Shown here: in pieces, positions 25,700 to 38,671 of the stretch
How positions within the stretch are numbered: the stretch's first letter is position 1
Layout: each line of letters starts with the position of its first letter
Made by a program: the position numbers and the translations under genes
Assembly (NCBI RefSeq): GCF_028476545.1
Contig: NW_026733171.1
Location: 45,001 to 109,000 of the forward strand
Source: Physella acuta
Lineage: Eukaryota; Mollusca; Gastropoda; Physidae
Length of the DNA stretch: 64,000 nt
Direction: 5' to 3'
Notes under the pieces: model-generated
What the model saw: only the letters and a program-made list of their open reading frames with translations
What the model was told of the DNA's origin: nothing
Database searches by the model: none

Positions 25700-26025
25700 C
25701 ATTCCCTATAAAACATTGTGTGCAAAATATATTTGCTGTGTCTTAAAAACAAGATTATCTGTATGTTAGAAAATGACTGCGTGGCAGTTTTATAATTACT
25801 GCGCAGCAAAACGACCGCGCAACCTAGAAGAAACACGGCATCCTATACAATTATCCACACACAATCGAATATACAAAATTTAAAAAATAAAATAAAAAAT
25901 AAAAAAACCCAATAAAATTAGCAATCAGGATCTCGAAAACATACCACAGGCCAAGTTTAATTATCACCGCACGTCATGTAATCGATTCCACGCTTGACTG
26001 GTTCCGCGTTCACGGTCGAATGGTT
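25700..26025. other. Unique DNA, no gene seen
   Basis: AT-rich with no exon signal. Confidence 0.5.
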
Positions 26026-26032
26026 CCAGTGT

Positions 26033-26304
26033 CACGTGTCACCCATTCTCCGGCACTTGGCTGTGTGCGTGGAGCAATGGTGTGGCGTGATCTTATGCGG
26101 TTCACGTGTCACACTCGGCGATCACGTGATCAACACGTGAATGACGCGAAAGATTGAGATGTTTTTAGTATGATTGTTATGAGGCAAACAAATGAATGAC
26201 GCGAAAGATTGAGATTTCTACAGTATGATTGTTATGTGGCAAACAAATGAATAATGTAAAAAAATGAGATGTCTTCAATGTGATTGTTATGTGACCAACA
26301 CGTG
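26033..26304. promoter_or_regulatory. Cluster of five CACGTG E-boxes
   Basis: Perfect CACGTG palindromes at 26033, 26103, 26123, 26134 and 26299. Four fall within 107 bp in a GC-richer patch. The fifth lies inside a ~58-bp minisatellite (26140-26400, unit GAATGACGCGAAAGATTGAG...). They could bind bHLH factors; no target gene is evident. Confidence 0.4.
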
Positions 26305-26400
26305 AATGACGCGAAAGATTGAGATGTCTTTAGTATGATTGTTATCTGGCAGACAAATGAATAACGTGAAAGATGGCCAATTCTTCAATTCAATAGAGAC
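26140..26400. repeat. ~58-bp minisatellite (GACGCGAAAGATTGAGATG)
   Basis: Four to five imperfect copies. Confidence 0.85.
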
Positions 26401-26724
26401 ACACAAACGAACTATGTTAAAGATGGCCAATTCAATATTTCTTATTTTTGCATGACTAAAAAGGTGTATGATGTAGAAAATATTGACGACGATTTATGTA
26501 AATGAGCTTGTATTTTTAACAGATAAAAATGAAATCAATCGAAGTTTCAGTTTTTAAAACCATCCTAAACATACGTTACATCAGCGATCGATTAAATTGT
26601 GAGCACCACATTTGTAGCAGTGTTATAGCTAACACAACCAAACCATTGCAACTACATCTCCGTTTTAACGTCTGCTAATATGAGACCATATGGTTCCAGA
26701 AACACGCCATCGTCTTTCTCTCAG

Positions 26725-27880
26725 CTTAATCACACAACAACCCCATTCTCCAACCACACCACAAAACCTCTCTCCAACCACACCATCACCCACTCTCCAA
26801 CCACACCACCACCCCATTTCCTAACTACAAAAAAACCCTCTCTTCAACCACACCACCACCCCACTCTCCAAAAACACCATCACACACTCTCCAACCACAC
26901 CATCACACACTCTCCAACCACACCACCACCCAATTCCCTAACCACAACACCACCCCATTCCCTAACCACACCACCACCCCATTCCCTAACCACACCACCA
27001 CCCCTCTCTACAACCACACCACCCCCACTCTCCAACCACACCACCCCCACTCTCCAACAACACCACCCCCCACTCTCCAACAACACCACCCCCCACTCTC
27101 CAACCACACCACCCCCCACTCTCCAACAACACCACCCCCCACTCTCCAACAACACCACCCCCCCACTCTCCAACAACACCACCCCCCACTCTCCAACAAC
27201 ACCACCCCCCACTCTCCAACCACACCACCCCCCACTCTCCAACAACACCACCCCCACTCTCCAACAACACCACCCCCCACTCTCCAACAACACCACCCCC
27301 CACTCTCCAACCACACCACCCCCCACTCTCCAACAACACCACCCCCACTCTCCAACAACACCACCCCCACTCTCCAACCACACCACCCCCCACTCTCCAA
27401 CCACACCACCCCCCACTCTCCAACCACACCACCCCCCACTCTCCAACCACACCACCCCCCACTCTCCAACCACACCACCCCCCACTCTCCAACAACACCA
27501 CCCCCCACTCTCCAACCACACCACCCCCCACTCTCCAACAACACCACCCCCCACTCTCCAACAACACCACCCCCCACTCTCCAACAACACCACCCCCACT
27601 CTCCAACAACACCACCCCCCACTCTCCAACCACACCACCCCCCACTCTCCAACAACACCACCCCCACTCTCCAACAACACCACCACACCACTCTGAAACC
27701 ACACCACCACCCCACTCCTTAACTACAAAAAAACCCTCTCTTCAACCACACCACCACACCACTCTCCAAACACACCATCACACACTCTCCAACCACACCA
27801 CCACCCCATTCCCTAACCACACCACCACCCCATTCCCTAACCACACCACCACCCCATTCCCTAACCACACCACCACCCTC
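26725..27880. repeat. ~20-bp minisatellite (CTCCAACCACACCACCCCCC)
   Basis: About 50 copies alternating CCAACCACACC and CCAACAACACC. Diverged edge copies at 26725-27000 repeat at 27700-27880. All frames over it stay open in several phases and are not genes. Confidence 0.95.
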
Positions 27881-28029
27881 TCTTCTCATTCTCTCAGCTT
27901 AAACACATCACCTCCCCACACCCAACCACACCCCACACCACCTCTCACACCCAGCCACACTACAACCCAACCCTCTAATTTCCTCTCCCACACAAGTCAC
28001 GGAACAGCAATTATATTGATTTATCATGG

Positions 28030-28400
28030 TGAATGCTCAGTAGTCGTCTATCAGGTGCTCAGTTGTCTTTTATCAAGGCGGAGTTTCTCAGTTGGACTTT
28101 ATGTAGACTATCAGATCAATTGTCGTTTATATAGAATATAGACTATAGCTCAGGTGACATTTATATAGACTGACAGATAATTTGTCATTTATATAGACGT
28201 ATTTCACATTTGACATTAAATAGACTATAGCTCAGTTGTCTTTTATCAAGGCGGAGTTTCTCAGTTGGACTTAATACAGACTATAGCTTGGTCGGACTTT
28301 ATATAGACTGACAGATAAGCTGGCATTTATCACAGTTGACATTGTAAAGACAATAACTCAGTTGTACTGTAACCAAAAACTGATCGCTCAGTTGTTTATC
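28030..28400. repeat. Degenerate minisatellite (CTCAGTTGTCTTTTATCAAG)
   Basis: About ten diverged units, with GGCGGAGTTTCTCAGTTGGA present twice. Confidence 0.75.
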
Positions 28401-28479
28401 ATGTTTTAGTTGTCACGTACAATTATATAACTGGTTGGTCTTTACAGTTGTAGAATCTGTTGGAAGTTCTCAATGGTAC

Positions 28480-28715
28480 ATGGGGTTGGCCTTTTAAAAA
28501 TTCAAGTTGTTGGCCTTTTACAAATACAAATTGTTGGCCTTTTACAATTACTATTTTTAGGTCTTTTGCAAACCCTAATTTTTGGCCTTTTACAAATACT
28601 AATTTTTGGCCTTTTGGAAATTGAATTAGTTATTGGTTTTTAATTACAATCGTTGGCCTTTATCACATACAGCCTGTTGGTCTGTTACAACGATACCATA
28701 TGTTGGCCTTATTCA
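28480..28715. repeat. ~27-bp minisatellite (TTGGCCTTTTACAAAT)
   Basis: About eight copies. Confidence 0.8.
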
Positions 28716-28899
28716 ATTTCACGCGTTAAAATCCAAAGCTGAAATTTATGTTAGGTTTTATAAATTTTGCTTTGAATAATGCGGGTTGTTAAAGTCTAAT
28801 TATACTGCGATAAAGCCCCCAGCCCTTATGCCTCTTTATCACTTGTCACATGCATTCTACTGCCTGATGATACACCACCGTTGAATGCATTTAGCTAAT

Positions 28900-29050
28900 A
28901 GTGGGGTTGCTAGGAAAACGCAGCGGTTTCTAGGCAGAGGTTGCTAGGCGAACCCAGTGGTAGCTAGGCAAAAACATTGTTGCTAGGTGAACACAGTGGG
29001 ATAGGTAGGCAAACGCAGTGGTTTCTAGGCAAACACAATTGTTGCTAGGG
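28900..29050. repeat. ~23-bp minisatellite (TTGCTAGGCAAACGCAGTGG)
   Basis: Six copies. GTTGCTAGGCAAAC-type units resemble RFX X-box half-sites, probably by chance. Confidence 0.8.
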
Positions 29051-29209
29051 AATCTTATGACTGCTGCAAGACTGCCCTTCATTAACACAAATAATTCTTT
29101 TAACTAAAAAATATATTAAGACCATTCGCAAATTTGGTTTGATAGTTGGTGTAGTCGGCCCCAACATCATCACCATTGTTGCGTTACTCAGCTAACATCT
29201 AAATAACTT

Positions 29210-29400
29210 ACAAACTACTTACAAAAATGAATAACTCTAGTGAAATTCCTAACGAAATATCTCTACCTGTTATTTAGTAACTATATAGCTGTAAGTCTAA
29301 TTTATAATGTACTATCCTTTACCGCTAACTTACAAACTAGATATCTCTACTTTTGACTTACACACTAGATACTTCTAACTTACACCTAGCCAACTCACAA
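29210..29400. repeat. Degenerate repeat (CTTACAAACTAGATATCTCTAC)
   Basis: About six loose copies. Confidence 0.55.
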
Positions 29401-29974
29401 TGCAATACAAAAACAGTGTACAACATTACTGCTGTAAAAAGGAAAAATACTAAAAACAGAAATAACAGTTACCTACGTAGCTGCATTCGATGCACCCGTG
29501 TCTTATTATAAGCAATTTGTAGCCAGCAATTATTGGTAAATACACAGTACCTACACTAACTACTCCCCCACCCCCTGCCCCCCCCCCCCCCACCACCATC
29601 AGCGACAGCAGTCATTTAGATTTTTTTTAGCTGTGTGAGTGTGTGTTAGCTTATGTGTGTTTGTATATATGTGTGTGTGTGTTTGCGTGAGCGTGTGTGA
29701 TATTTATCTTTTCAGGTGAGTATTTTTTTAAATGTGTTCGCCAGCATTGTCTACACAAAAATCGATTTTAATCTGTGCTGGTGTGTGACACATGTTAAAT
29801 ACGTGTTTAAAAAAAAAACAACGTAAAACGTACACACAGACGCACAATCACAATGTGTTATATGATCTCGTTCAGCTTATACAGTAGTTAAACCCAAATC
29901 CGTATACTAAACAACACACAGAAGGCCAAAGCCAAAACAAACACATTAAAACTAAACACACATAAGCCTATTGT

Positions 29975-30062
29975 TTCTTCCAGACTTTTTTCCTACGGGG
30001 GGGGGGGGGGGGGGGGGGGGCACTTGAAATTTGTTTTGAGGGGGGGGGGGGGGGGTCGGACT
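29975..30062. mobile_element. hAT MITE fragment with long G runs
   Basis: GTTTCTTCCAGACTTTTTTC, a run of more than 20 G, and CACTTGAAATTT match the CAGAGTTTCTTCCAG family. Confidence 0.6.
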
Positions 30063-30164
30063 AAAATTTCGGTCCTAGGTGCATTGACCACAGGTGCTTT
30101 GACCAAATTTAAATTAAATAACAATTTATAATATCTATTTTAAAATCTATTATGGTTAACCCCG

Positions 30165-30298
30165 CTCTGTGGTCAAAACCCCGCTGTGGTCAAACCCCCT
30201 ATGGTCAAACCCCCTATGGTCAAACCCCCTATGGTCAAAGCTCCGTTATGATCAAAGCTCCGTTATGGTCAAAGCTCCGCTGTGGTCAAAGGTCAAAG
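30165..30298. repeat. 15-bp minisatellite (TATGGTCAAACCCCC)
   Basis: Eight to nine copies, in two sub-blocks (CCCCC and AGCTCCG types). Confidence 0.9.
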
Positions 30299-30459
30299 GG
30301 ACGGATACCGTTTAAGGTATATATTTTCTATATAAATTCCCTTTCGTTCTGGGAGGGGTGGGGGGCGGTAGACCAAAAAGTTAAACTATAAAAGAAAAAC
30401 GCATTTCCACACAGTAATAACACAAATCCCACATCCGCACATCATACTATACTAAAGCC

Positions 30460-30660
30460 TAAACCAACACATCAAAATACACCAACACCTACACCCACAC
30501 ATATACTTCACAAAAGCCTGAATCAATGACACATCACCTGCATACAAACATCTAACTACACACATCTGCTACACACAAAAGCACACATAAACATCAAACT
30601 ACACAAAAGCCCACAATTAAACATCAAACTACACAAAAGCCCACACCTACACAACAACGA
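30460..30660. repeat. Degenerate A/C-rich repeat (CACAAAAGCCCACACCTACA)
   Basis: Loose copies of ACATCAAACTACACAAAAGC. Confidence 0.6.
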
Positions 30661-30877
30661 CACCATACCCCACCAACCACACTACACCTCACAATCTACA
30701 ATGCCAGAAATCCCATTAAAAGTAATCCCCCATGTCCCTCCACTGCAACAATGTTCTAACTGGCCCAAGGCGAGATAACCTTCTCTTGCACCTAAACACA
30801 ATCAATTAGACCCGCTCTCTTGATCCTCAACCCTATCCACGAGTAAGAAAACCAGTTTTAAAGTTCTGTATCGCGGG

Positions 30878-31127
30878 CAGAGGCGTAGCAAATTATCAAT
30901 TTGCACCCCCCCCTCAACTTTTCGATTTGCACCCCCACTCAAACTTTCGATTTACACCCCCCACCCCTCAAACTTTCGATTTGCACCCCCCCTTCCCTCA
31001 AATTGCAAAAATGCAGCTAAAATGACATTTTAATTTGTTTTTACAACCCATTTTGGCGCCCCCTAAGGTCGGCGCCCGGGGACATATGTCCCCCCCCTGC
31101 CCCCCCCCCCCACTTGCTACGCCTCTA
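30878..31127. mobile_element. hAT MITE, CAGAGGCGTAGC family, exact 8-bp TSD
   Basis: TIRs CAGAGGCGTAGCAA / TTGCTACGCCTCTA. The target duplication ATCGCGGG is exact at 30870-30877 and 31128-31135. Inside are C runs with repeated TTTCGATTTGCACCCCC. Confidence 0.93.
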
Positions 31128-31449
31128 ATCGCGGGCAGTTATGTCCAGAAGCGCTGAAGTCTTTAGTAACGGTATACATGCACACGTACAAAGCACTGGA
31201 TTAAGTTTGCCTGGGTGAAATGCTTTTGAGGTTGTTGGGGCGCCAAAGGATATCATAGAAAGTAGAGCGGGCGGCACACTTGATTGTATATAGATGTATA
31301 GGTATAGGGCGGACGACGAAATACAGACATGAAGTACATCGATCACATATCACACGACGAGCCATATGATACCATTTAAATTTTAGCTCAAATTACAGAC
31401 TACACTATGCGATTTATGTTTCGGTTTCATATACCTTTCGTACATAAAT

Positions 31450-31660
31450 GTGTGTGTAGATACAGGTGTAGGTGTAGGTGTCGGTGTCGTTGTAGGTGTA
31501 GGTGTAGATGTAGATGTAGATGTAGATGTACGTGTACGTGTACGTGTACGTGTACGTGTACGTGTACGTGTACGTGTACGTGTACGTGTACGTGTACGTG
31601 TACGTGTACGTGTACGTGTACGTGTGTATGTGTAAGTGTAAGTGTATGTGTGCGTGTATC
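31450..31660. repeat. Hexanucleotide array, (GTGTAG)n then (GTGTAC)n
   Basis: The (GTGTAC)n part at about 31526-31625 is nearly perfect. It is flanked by GTGTAG/GATGTA and GTGTAA variants. Confidence 0.95.
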
Positions 31661-31699
31661 TTAACCCTGAATATGAAACACATCTCTATTGGTCTCCAT

Positions 31700-32310
31700 G
31701 CCGGCACCCAATCCAGAAGGTGATTACACACATCAACAACCCATTGACCTTCACCCTGTATAACTCTGGAACGACAATCTACGTCACGGTGTCGTCACGG
31801 AGTAACGTACCGTACCTTGGCTAACCGGAAATTTCCGGACAGATTGCAGGATGCCTTTTAATTGGATCCCCCACAGCACAATCAACGGTTAATGAAATAA
31901 TTGAGTTAATTAAATCCAGCACGGCAAACTCACTGGCTTTTTTTTGCTACAGCGATTAAATAAAACACTGAACTTTAGCACATCCTGCTGTTAGCAATAA
32001 CCTTTGACCCTCTGTGCTGTCAGCATTGTCTATTGACCTTAGTTGCTATTGGTATTGCCCTCTGAACTTTTTACTGTTAGAATTGACTTTTGACCTTTCG
32101 AATTGTCAACATTGATGTTTGACCTTTCGTGTTTGCATTTACCTTTAACATTTTATGCTGATTCTTAAAAAGCTATTATGCATATTAATAGTAATTATAT
32201 AAAATAAGCCTAACAAATCTTAAAAATCTGACCTAGATTCTTTGAAAACTTTCTTCGCTGATCTTGCTCTTAGTACTGCCAATTATTTAAGAAAGCTCGG
32301 AGTGTTTCTT
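31700..32310. other. Unique DNA with a loose TTTGACCTTT...ATTG repeat
   Basis: No exon was seen. 31985-32165 carries about six diverged copies of a TTGACCTT motif about 35 bp apart. Confidence 0.45.
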
Positions 32311-32312
32311 TT

Positions 32313-32625
32313 CTATTCCAGGGTGGGGGGGGGGGGCGCACTTGAAACTTTAAACAAGGGCTGACTAGATTTCCCGGGTGTGGGGCGGGTGGATATTTGT
32401 AAGATTATATATTTTCTTATTTATATATATTTTAGGGGGCAACGCAATTGATGTAGTATGTAAAGCCATGCAGCAGTTTACCTACTTAACAGTTACTGTG
32501 TATGATTCAATTACCCAACTTAAAATGAGCTTTTTAATTTTTTTCTACCGCTGTTGGCGCCCCACAAAGGTCGGCGCCCAGGGCAGACGCCCCACCCCAC
32601 TCCCCTACCCACGCCACTGTAGCTG
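32313..32625. mobile_element. Composite MITE remnant
   Basis: The left part (CCAGGGTGGGGG...CACTTGAAACTTT) resembles the CAGAGTTTCTTCCAG family. The right part (GGCGCCCCACAAAGGTCGGC...ACGCCACTG) resembles the CAGTGGCGT family in reverse. The join is not resolved. Confidence 0.5.
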
Positions 32626-32902
32626 TGGTAGCCCTCCCCTCACCTACTAGTAATTAATTAAACCGGAGAGTGTTAGTGCATTCATAAATATAAGAGAATT
32701 ACATGACAATTACCGTGTATCTGTAATTATCTTTAATTTGTTAGTATGCAAATAACTACCTGGTTTATTACTAATTACAATGATTGCATCAACTCTACTG
32801 CAGCTACCATCTTCTCGCCTACAATACTTTCACAATTAGTTCCACTCCAACGAAGACACGGGTTAAGACGTCAAGGGTCAGGTGTTATTTTTTTTTCCTG
32901 TT

Positions 32903-33295
32903 CAGTGGCGTAACTAGGTGGGGTGTCACCTGGTGGGGTAACTGGGGTACCACCCCACCTCCAACAATTTTAAGTTTAGTGAAATCCCCTCACACCTTCT
33001 ATTTTATTATTTTACCTGGTTAAAACTTGTCTTAACAGTAAATTTTACGATTATTTTATTTGATGTCACCCCTGAAGGGTGCCACCTGGTGCAGTAACTG
33101 GGGTGTCACCCCCACCTACAACAATTGTGCATTTGTGGTTTCGTGCCACCCCCTCTCGCCGTCTATTTAATTATTTTAACTGGATAAAACTTGTTTAGAC
33201 AGTAAATATTACTTTTTTAAAAAAAATTGTGGTCAACTACTGAAGGGCGTCACCAGATGCGGACGCCACCCCCGCCCCCGCCTTGTGTTGTGACT
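32903..33295 (+). mobile_element. hAT-like MITE, CAGTGGCGTAACTAGG family
   Basis: Starts CAGTGGCGTAACTAGGTGGG. Contains two diverged copies of a ~150-bp segment (GTAACTGGGGT...TTATTTTA.CTGG). The right end is uncertain. A reverse copy lies at 54398-54625. Confidence 0.6.
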
Positions 33296-33399
33296 GACTG
33301 CTGCTCCATACTCTCTGTGATCTGCTAAGTTTAACTGGGCGCTGCTCCACTGAAGGGCCTCTGTGAGAAAATATGCCGGCGCCCTTGTCCTGTTAAAAT

Positions 33400-34660
33400 G
33401 TACACATGCTGGGCGTTAGAGAGAAAATACAATTAGGGTTCCCTTTTATCCGGGGCTTTTGTATGCAGCCTGGTCATCGTTTTATCTGCCATTGACGGCT
33501 TTTAATAAAATCACAACAATCAAATTAACCAACATAAAATTACTTTTAAAAAAATATTAAAAAAAAACATTAACAAAACTAATTTCAAAATAATTGAAAA
33601 AAGCTTGAAAACATTTTTTTAAAGTAAAAAAAAAATCGCTTCCGTCTCGTGTGATTAGCGATTTAGTTGTAATGCATTTTAAACGAGTCTAGAATCGCCT
33701 CGTTTGTTTGATTCCGTAGATTCGGAATCGATGTTTTTTTAAAACCAACACGACGTTTAGACATTTTGATTTATCTCCCTTCCCTGGAGTTGTAAACAAG
33801 CGGTTGAGGTTGTAGTTGTGGCAGGTAAAGTAGAGTTGATCATGGATCGATTGAAAACTGTTCGGTTTTTAGGTATACGATTTATTTAGTCGTAGAAGGT
33901 GAGTTGAAATTTAAAGTTAGGGCCGGGTTAAGATTTAATTTTTCTATGGGGTTTATAAGCTAATAACTTGGCGATGGTAATGATGGTGTTTGGTGGTGGT
34001 GGTTGTGGAGGTAATGGAGGATGGTGTGTGAGGTGCTTAGGCCGCTAAAATTAGAATAATCTACATTTATTTGTCTTCCATAAATAGAGTTAAATGCAAC
34101 TATTAAATTGCACCCCCCCTCCTCCGCCCGAAAAAAATCATTCTAACCCCCCCCCCCTTTTTTTAAAAAAAATAGATAATTTACTCATGATACAAAGACT
34201 ATGAAACTAAGCTCCATTACTTTAAAAAGAGAATGATCCCACTAAAACAGAACAGACTGAATCCCCTTTCATAAATAGTGATTACTGCCCTTATAAACAG
34301 AATGGTCGCCCCTAGTTATTAAATCCTAATAAAGCGAGTAACAGCCCAAAATAGAGTGATGGCTGTTGGTAAATTACAGTAAATGACAGATAGATGTACA
34401 TGTTAAACTCAGGGGGGGATGCGAGTGGGGGGGGGGGGGAGAGGAGAAATGAAGGGCTTTAGCAAAGCGTAGCCTTCTTAGAAAAAATAAAAACTAGACA
34501 TATATGGGTGTTGGGATGAGTTGGGGACAAAAAAATAGATCAATTACACATAAAAATGTTTACATTGCATCTTGAGACTTCCCAGAGACCACAGAAAACT
34601 GGATAGAAAAAGACATTTAAGATGTTTTAAACAGACAAAAACCAACCAGGGCTACAGAAA
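33400..34660. other. AT-rich unique DNA with C/G homopolymers
   Basis: No well supported exon. An ATG at 33843 with a possible donor 31 bp on was judged too weak. Confidence 0.45.
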
Positions 34661-34746
34661 AAATAAATAAACGTGATCTCCACATGCTTGTATCGGAATG
34701 TAAATTCAAAACAAAGTTCGGTAACTGAACATCTCTTTTTTCACAG

Positions 34747-35077
<331 letters not shown>

Positions 35078-35179
35078 AGAAATATTTTTTTTTTCAATTA
35101 CTGAATATAATTAACCTAAAATTACTCCAGGGCAAATGAGGCTCATTAGCTGGGGACAGGAACCCATCAAGGAGAATTA

Positions 35180-35360
35180 ACTCCTAAATCAAACAACTGC
35201 TGCCTTTCAGATTCTTTCTTGGACAAAGGCTATGGAAGCAAATCCAAAAGAAAAAACAGGCAGAAGTTTTAGTAAACGAGCCATATGGCACATAACATGT
35301 TGACATTTTATACTTGTTTTAGAGGAAATCATCTTCAATGTTACAATCAAAAAACGAAGA
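35180..35360 (+). mobile_element. SINE family B fragment
   Basis: AACTCCTAAATCAAACAACT...TATGGAAGCAAATCCAAAAG with an AACGAAGAAGAG tail, as at 41485-41705. Confidence 0.65.
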
Positions 35361-35749
35361 AGAGTTTCAGGAGGCTGTGTGTCATTACGTAAATAAATAT
35401 ATTTTTCTTAATGTGGTTTGTTAGTATCTATTATTGATAGACATTCCACGTAGCATTCTGTTAATTGGAATACAGTGGAATGCAGACAAAGAAAATGTTA
35501 AACCATATAAGTTATTTGACATAGTAGGTAAGTCTTAAGTTGATATAAGAGTGGTTGAAATTTCGTGCGTGAAGAATGGGTGGATGAGGGTTGTTTGAGG
35601 CCAGGGAGAGATGTTGATGTGGGGTGGTGCAGCTAATATAACAATTAACAAGGTGCGTCTGTGTATTTGTCACTCGATACAAATAAGCTATGAAGGTAGA
35701 TTAAGACATTTTCAATGTTACTATTGAATCAAGGACACTCCACTTAAAG

Positions 35750-35952
35750 AAAAGTTAAAGTTCCTCTTCCGAACCTGACGGTCCATGGGGCAAGTGAAGT
35801 AGAGTTCACCTGTTTCTGTGACCTCGGTATTTGAAGGGATAGTGTGGTCAGCCCTATGCCCAGCCGCCTTTACTTAACCTTAAGAGAGTTAGGTACCCAT
35901 CAGATTTGGGTGGACTCAGGGACGATCTATTGACATGAACCCGGATTCGAAC
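35750..35952 (-). mobile_element. SINE family A, body without head
   Basis: The minus strand runs from the B-box region (AGTTCGAATCCGGG) through the body to GAACTTTAACTTT; the A box is missing. Confidence 0.8.
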
Positions 35953-35959
35953 TACACTT

Positions 35960-36895
35960 GTGAAAGTATTAAATTAATTTTGTTTTCATTCCATGTTGTT
36001 ACTATGCATTTTTATCCTTAGGAAATTACCTATGTAACTAAAAAGTCTAACAAAACGTAATTTGTTTTTATTTAATTTTTATGTGTGTGCATATTGTCTT
36101 ACTAGGTTGGAAGCTACTCAAATTATAGTAATAAAAATATAAAATAATAATTATTACGAGCAGCTATCATCATATGATAATAGAAAGTTCATTCTTATGG
36201 TATTGTCCGATGCAGATATGAAAATTACTGATATAATCTGTTCTTCGGTGTAAATTCTTGTAGCAATAACTACAATAATCTTAATCAATTACATTTACTT
36301 TACAAACATATTAATCACCCATACTGTCGCTAGAGACTTGTACGTACATAAACCACTAATGACCGCCATTTGTAGCAAGCCTAAAATAAACACTAGCACA
36401 AATCGAATATGTTGATGAAGTATTAATAGTAACGGGTAATCCCATAGCTATTACTGTAATGAATTCGCGCCTTTTAATGGGAGATAATAAAAAAGGCTAA
36501 TAGGTTGAGGTGATGCGTGTAAAAACATGACCCCTTTCATTAGTTAATTAAATTATGGTTGCTAACGAGTCATAATTATGCACTAAACTGAACCTTACAG
36601 GGCATTAAAGAGGGTTTGTTTTTGGGTGAAGGAGAAGTGTTAGCGTAGTGTGGCGAGGTATCAAATACTGGCGTGGTTTACTGTGAGTGTGTGTATGTGT
36701 GGCAAATATTTCACATAGTTGTGTGGTTTACTGTAACGCAACGACTAATAAAAATTTGATAATAACGCAACGACTAATAATAATATGATAATAACGCAAC
36801 CACCTATACAATAACGCAAAGACTGCTAATAATTTCACTCAAGTTCACTAAATGATCATGTACAACCAGCCAATAAGAGTCGAGATGTAGTAACA
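35960..36895. other. AT-rich unique DNA; possible regulatory island near 36420-36610
   Basis: No exon was seen. 36420-36610 is non-repetitive with TTAGTTAATTAAATT and TAATTATG sites. Three short AATAACGCAACGAC repeats lie at 36735-36820. Confidence 0.35.
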
Positions 36896-36898
36896 AGT

Positions 36899-37140
36899 AA
36901 AGTTCACTTTTTGACCTGAAGGTCCAGACGGTCAATTGAAATAGAGTTCACCTGTATCTGTGACCTTGACATACGAAGAAATAGTATGGTCAGTATTATG
37001 CCCTGCCGCATCTTCATTGAGTGAGTGAGGTACACATCAGAGCTGGGTGGACTCACGAGCGTTCTACTGACTTGAACCCGGATTCGAACTCGAGACATTC
37101 AGGGTAGCAGTCTAGCGCTCTACTACTAGGCCACGATCTA
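36899..37140 (-). mobile_element. tRNA-derived SINE (family A), full length
   Basis: The minus strand has A box GTGGCCTAGTAGTAGAGCG, B box GAGTTCGAATCCG, the full body and a GAACTTTACTTG end. It is the best copy for a consensus. Confidence 0.9.
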
Positions 37141-38050
37141 AGTCAATGAACATGCTCAGAGAACGTGTTTGATGGATATAAAAACACCACTTAGGCGTGA
37201 GACAGCCCTTGTTCACGCTGAACCAACAAAAACAACAACGTGTTGGACCAAACATGAGCAATGCTCTGTAGGACGGGATAGCAGATGTGGGCTCACACTC
37301 ACACCTAGGAGAGCTCTACACATGTGACCGTGAGTGATAAAACAGATAGTGTTAGTTACCTCACAAGTCAAAGACAATTACAGGTAGTATGGACGTTTCG
37401 ACCCAAGGTCTTCGTCAGCACCAACCAACTAACACTACCTGACTAATTGTATTACCTTCACTGCAGCTACCATCTATACCTACAGATGTAGCAGGATATC
37501 ATGTGGCAGCTGTCATACATTTAAATGAGAGGATTAGTAAAAAAGGTTTTAAGTATGACAAGCTTAAATTGTCAGGAGTAATGAATCATTCCTTGTGACT
37601 CTAACTGATTAAAAAATTGCCTCGGCCAATCTAGACTCCGATTATTTTGAGTATAGACTGGTTTGTGATTAGATGACATTACAAGTATTATGAATATTTA
37701 CAACGTAATGTTTTTTTTATTCTATAAAACGCTAACTAGAAAGTGAAACTTGAACGATAATAAATGATTTATGTGATTTACTCAGTTTGTTTTTTAAATT
37801 TTATTCTACCGCACTTTGTATGAGCAATGAGCTGAAATTAAAATTCTTATTCATATAATGTTTAATAATTAAAATTTGGTATACCGTTTTACATGTACCG
37901 ATAATCCTAATGGTTTGTTTTGAAAGTTAAGTATTCAATGATGTGTACATATAATCCCATGTTACGAAATGGACCAGATTAGCTGCTACTAAATTTGCAG
38001 TAAATAGATTTGTTAATGCCAGTTATAAAAACAAGTTAATAAAAAGTCTA
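37141..38050. other. Unique DNA with a Penelope-like tail motif
   Basis: On the minus strand at 37420-37391, GCTGACGAAGACCTTGGGTC followed by GAAACGTCC resembles the terminal motif of Penelope-like retroelements. No reverse transcriptase is present. The rest is AT-rich. Confidence 0.35.
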
Positions 38051-38055
38051 GTGAC

Positions 38056-38602
38056 AATTTAAGCGCAATTTCCTTATGTTATCCATAACGATTTTTAATT
38101 TTTTGTGACCGAACGAAAGGATATTTTTTTGCGCTAAAAAAAAGACAACTATATTAACCTATATCAACGGAAATGATTTTTTTTTAACGAGTAGGCCTAC
38201 ACGATGCTCAGTTTAAAATATATTAAAACAAAAATTTGTGACCGAACGAAAGGATATTTTTGAAAACTTTCTTCGGCAATATTGTTCTAAATTATGACAG
38301 AAATCGATTGGTAAATGTTTCAAGTCGCTAAGTGGTCTGGTTGCCGAGATATGGGCCAAAAACTGCATGTTTTTGAGGTTTTTAAGCTTTTCCGGGAAAT
38401 CCAGGAAGGAACTCCGGAATTATTTTTGGCCCACAATCATCCTCGGAACTTGCTTAACATATTTGCTTTTGGAACTAGTCCTCGATATTGCTTCGTTGAG
38501 GAGGAGATACGACTTAAAGCTGCGGACACACATCCACACATCCATCCATCCAGAAATGACGAATTATTAAACGCAATTGCCAGTATGGAAATTGCGCTAA
38601 AA
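38056..38602. mobile_element. ~545-bp non-autonomous element with TTAAGCGCAATTTCC ends
   Basis: TTTAAGCGCAATTTCC near 38057 and its inverse GGAAATTGCGCTAAAA near 38586-38602 act as terminal repeats. TTGTGACCGAACGAAAGGAT occurs twice inside. The 98-residue frame at 38315 shows no recognised domain and is probably chance. Confidence 0.5.
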
Positions 38603-38671
38603 TGTAGCTGAAAAAAAACAACATATTTTCTCACATCAACGATAAAAACTAATGTTAGTGGCTTGATGGTA

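Noticed and set aside
26680-27715. Long ORFs on both strands over the CCAACCACACCACCCC array
   Set aside because: Low-complexity repeat open in several phases at once; the unit length varies, so no frame is maintained by selection.
33843-33873. ATG with possible donor TTTTTAG|GTATAC
   Set aside because: Only ten codons, no promoter-like composition, and no partner exon found.
38315-38611. 98-residue plus-strand ORF
   Set aside because: It lies inside a non-autonomous element with terminal inverted repeats, resembles no domain and contains an ACACATCCATCC repeat.
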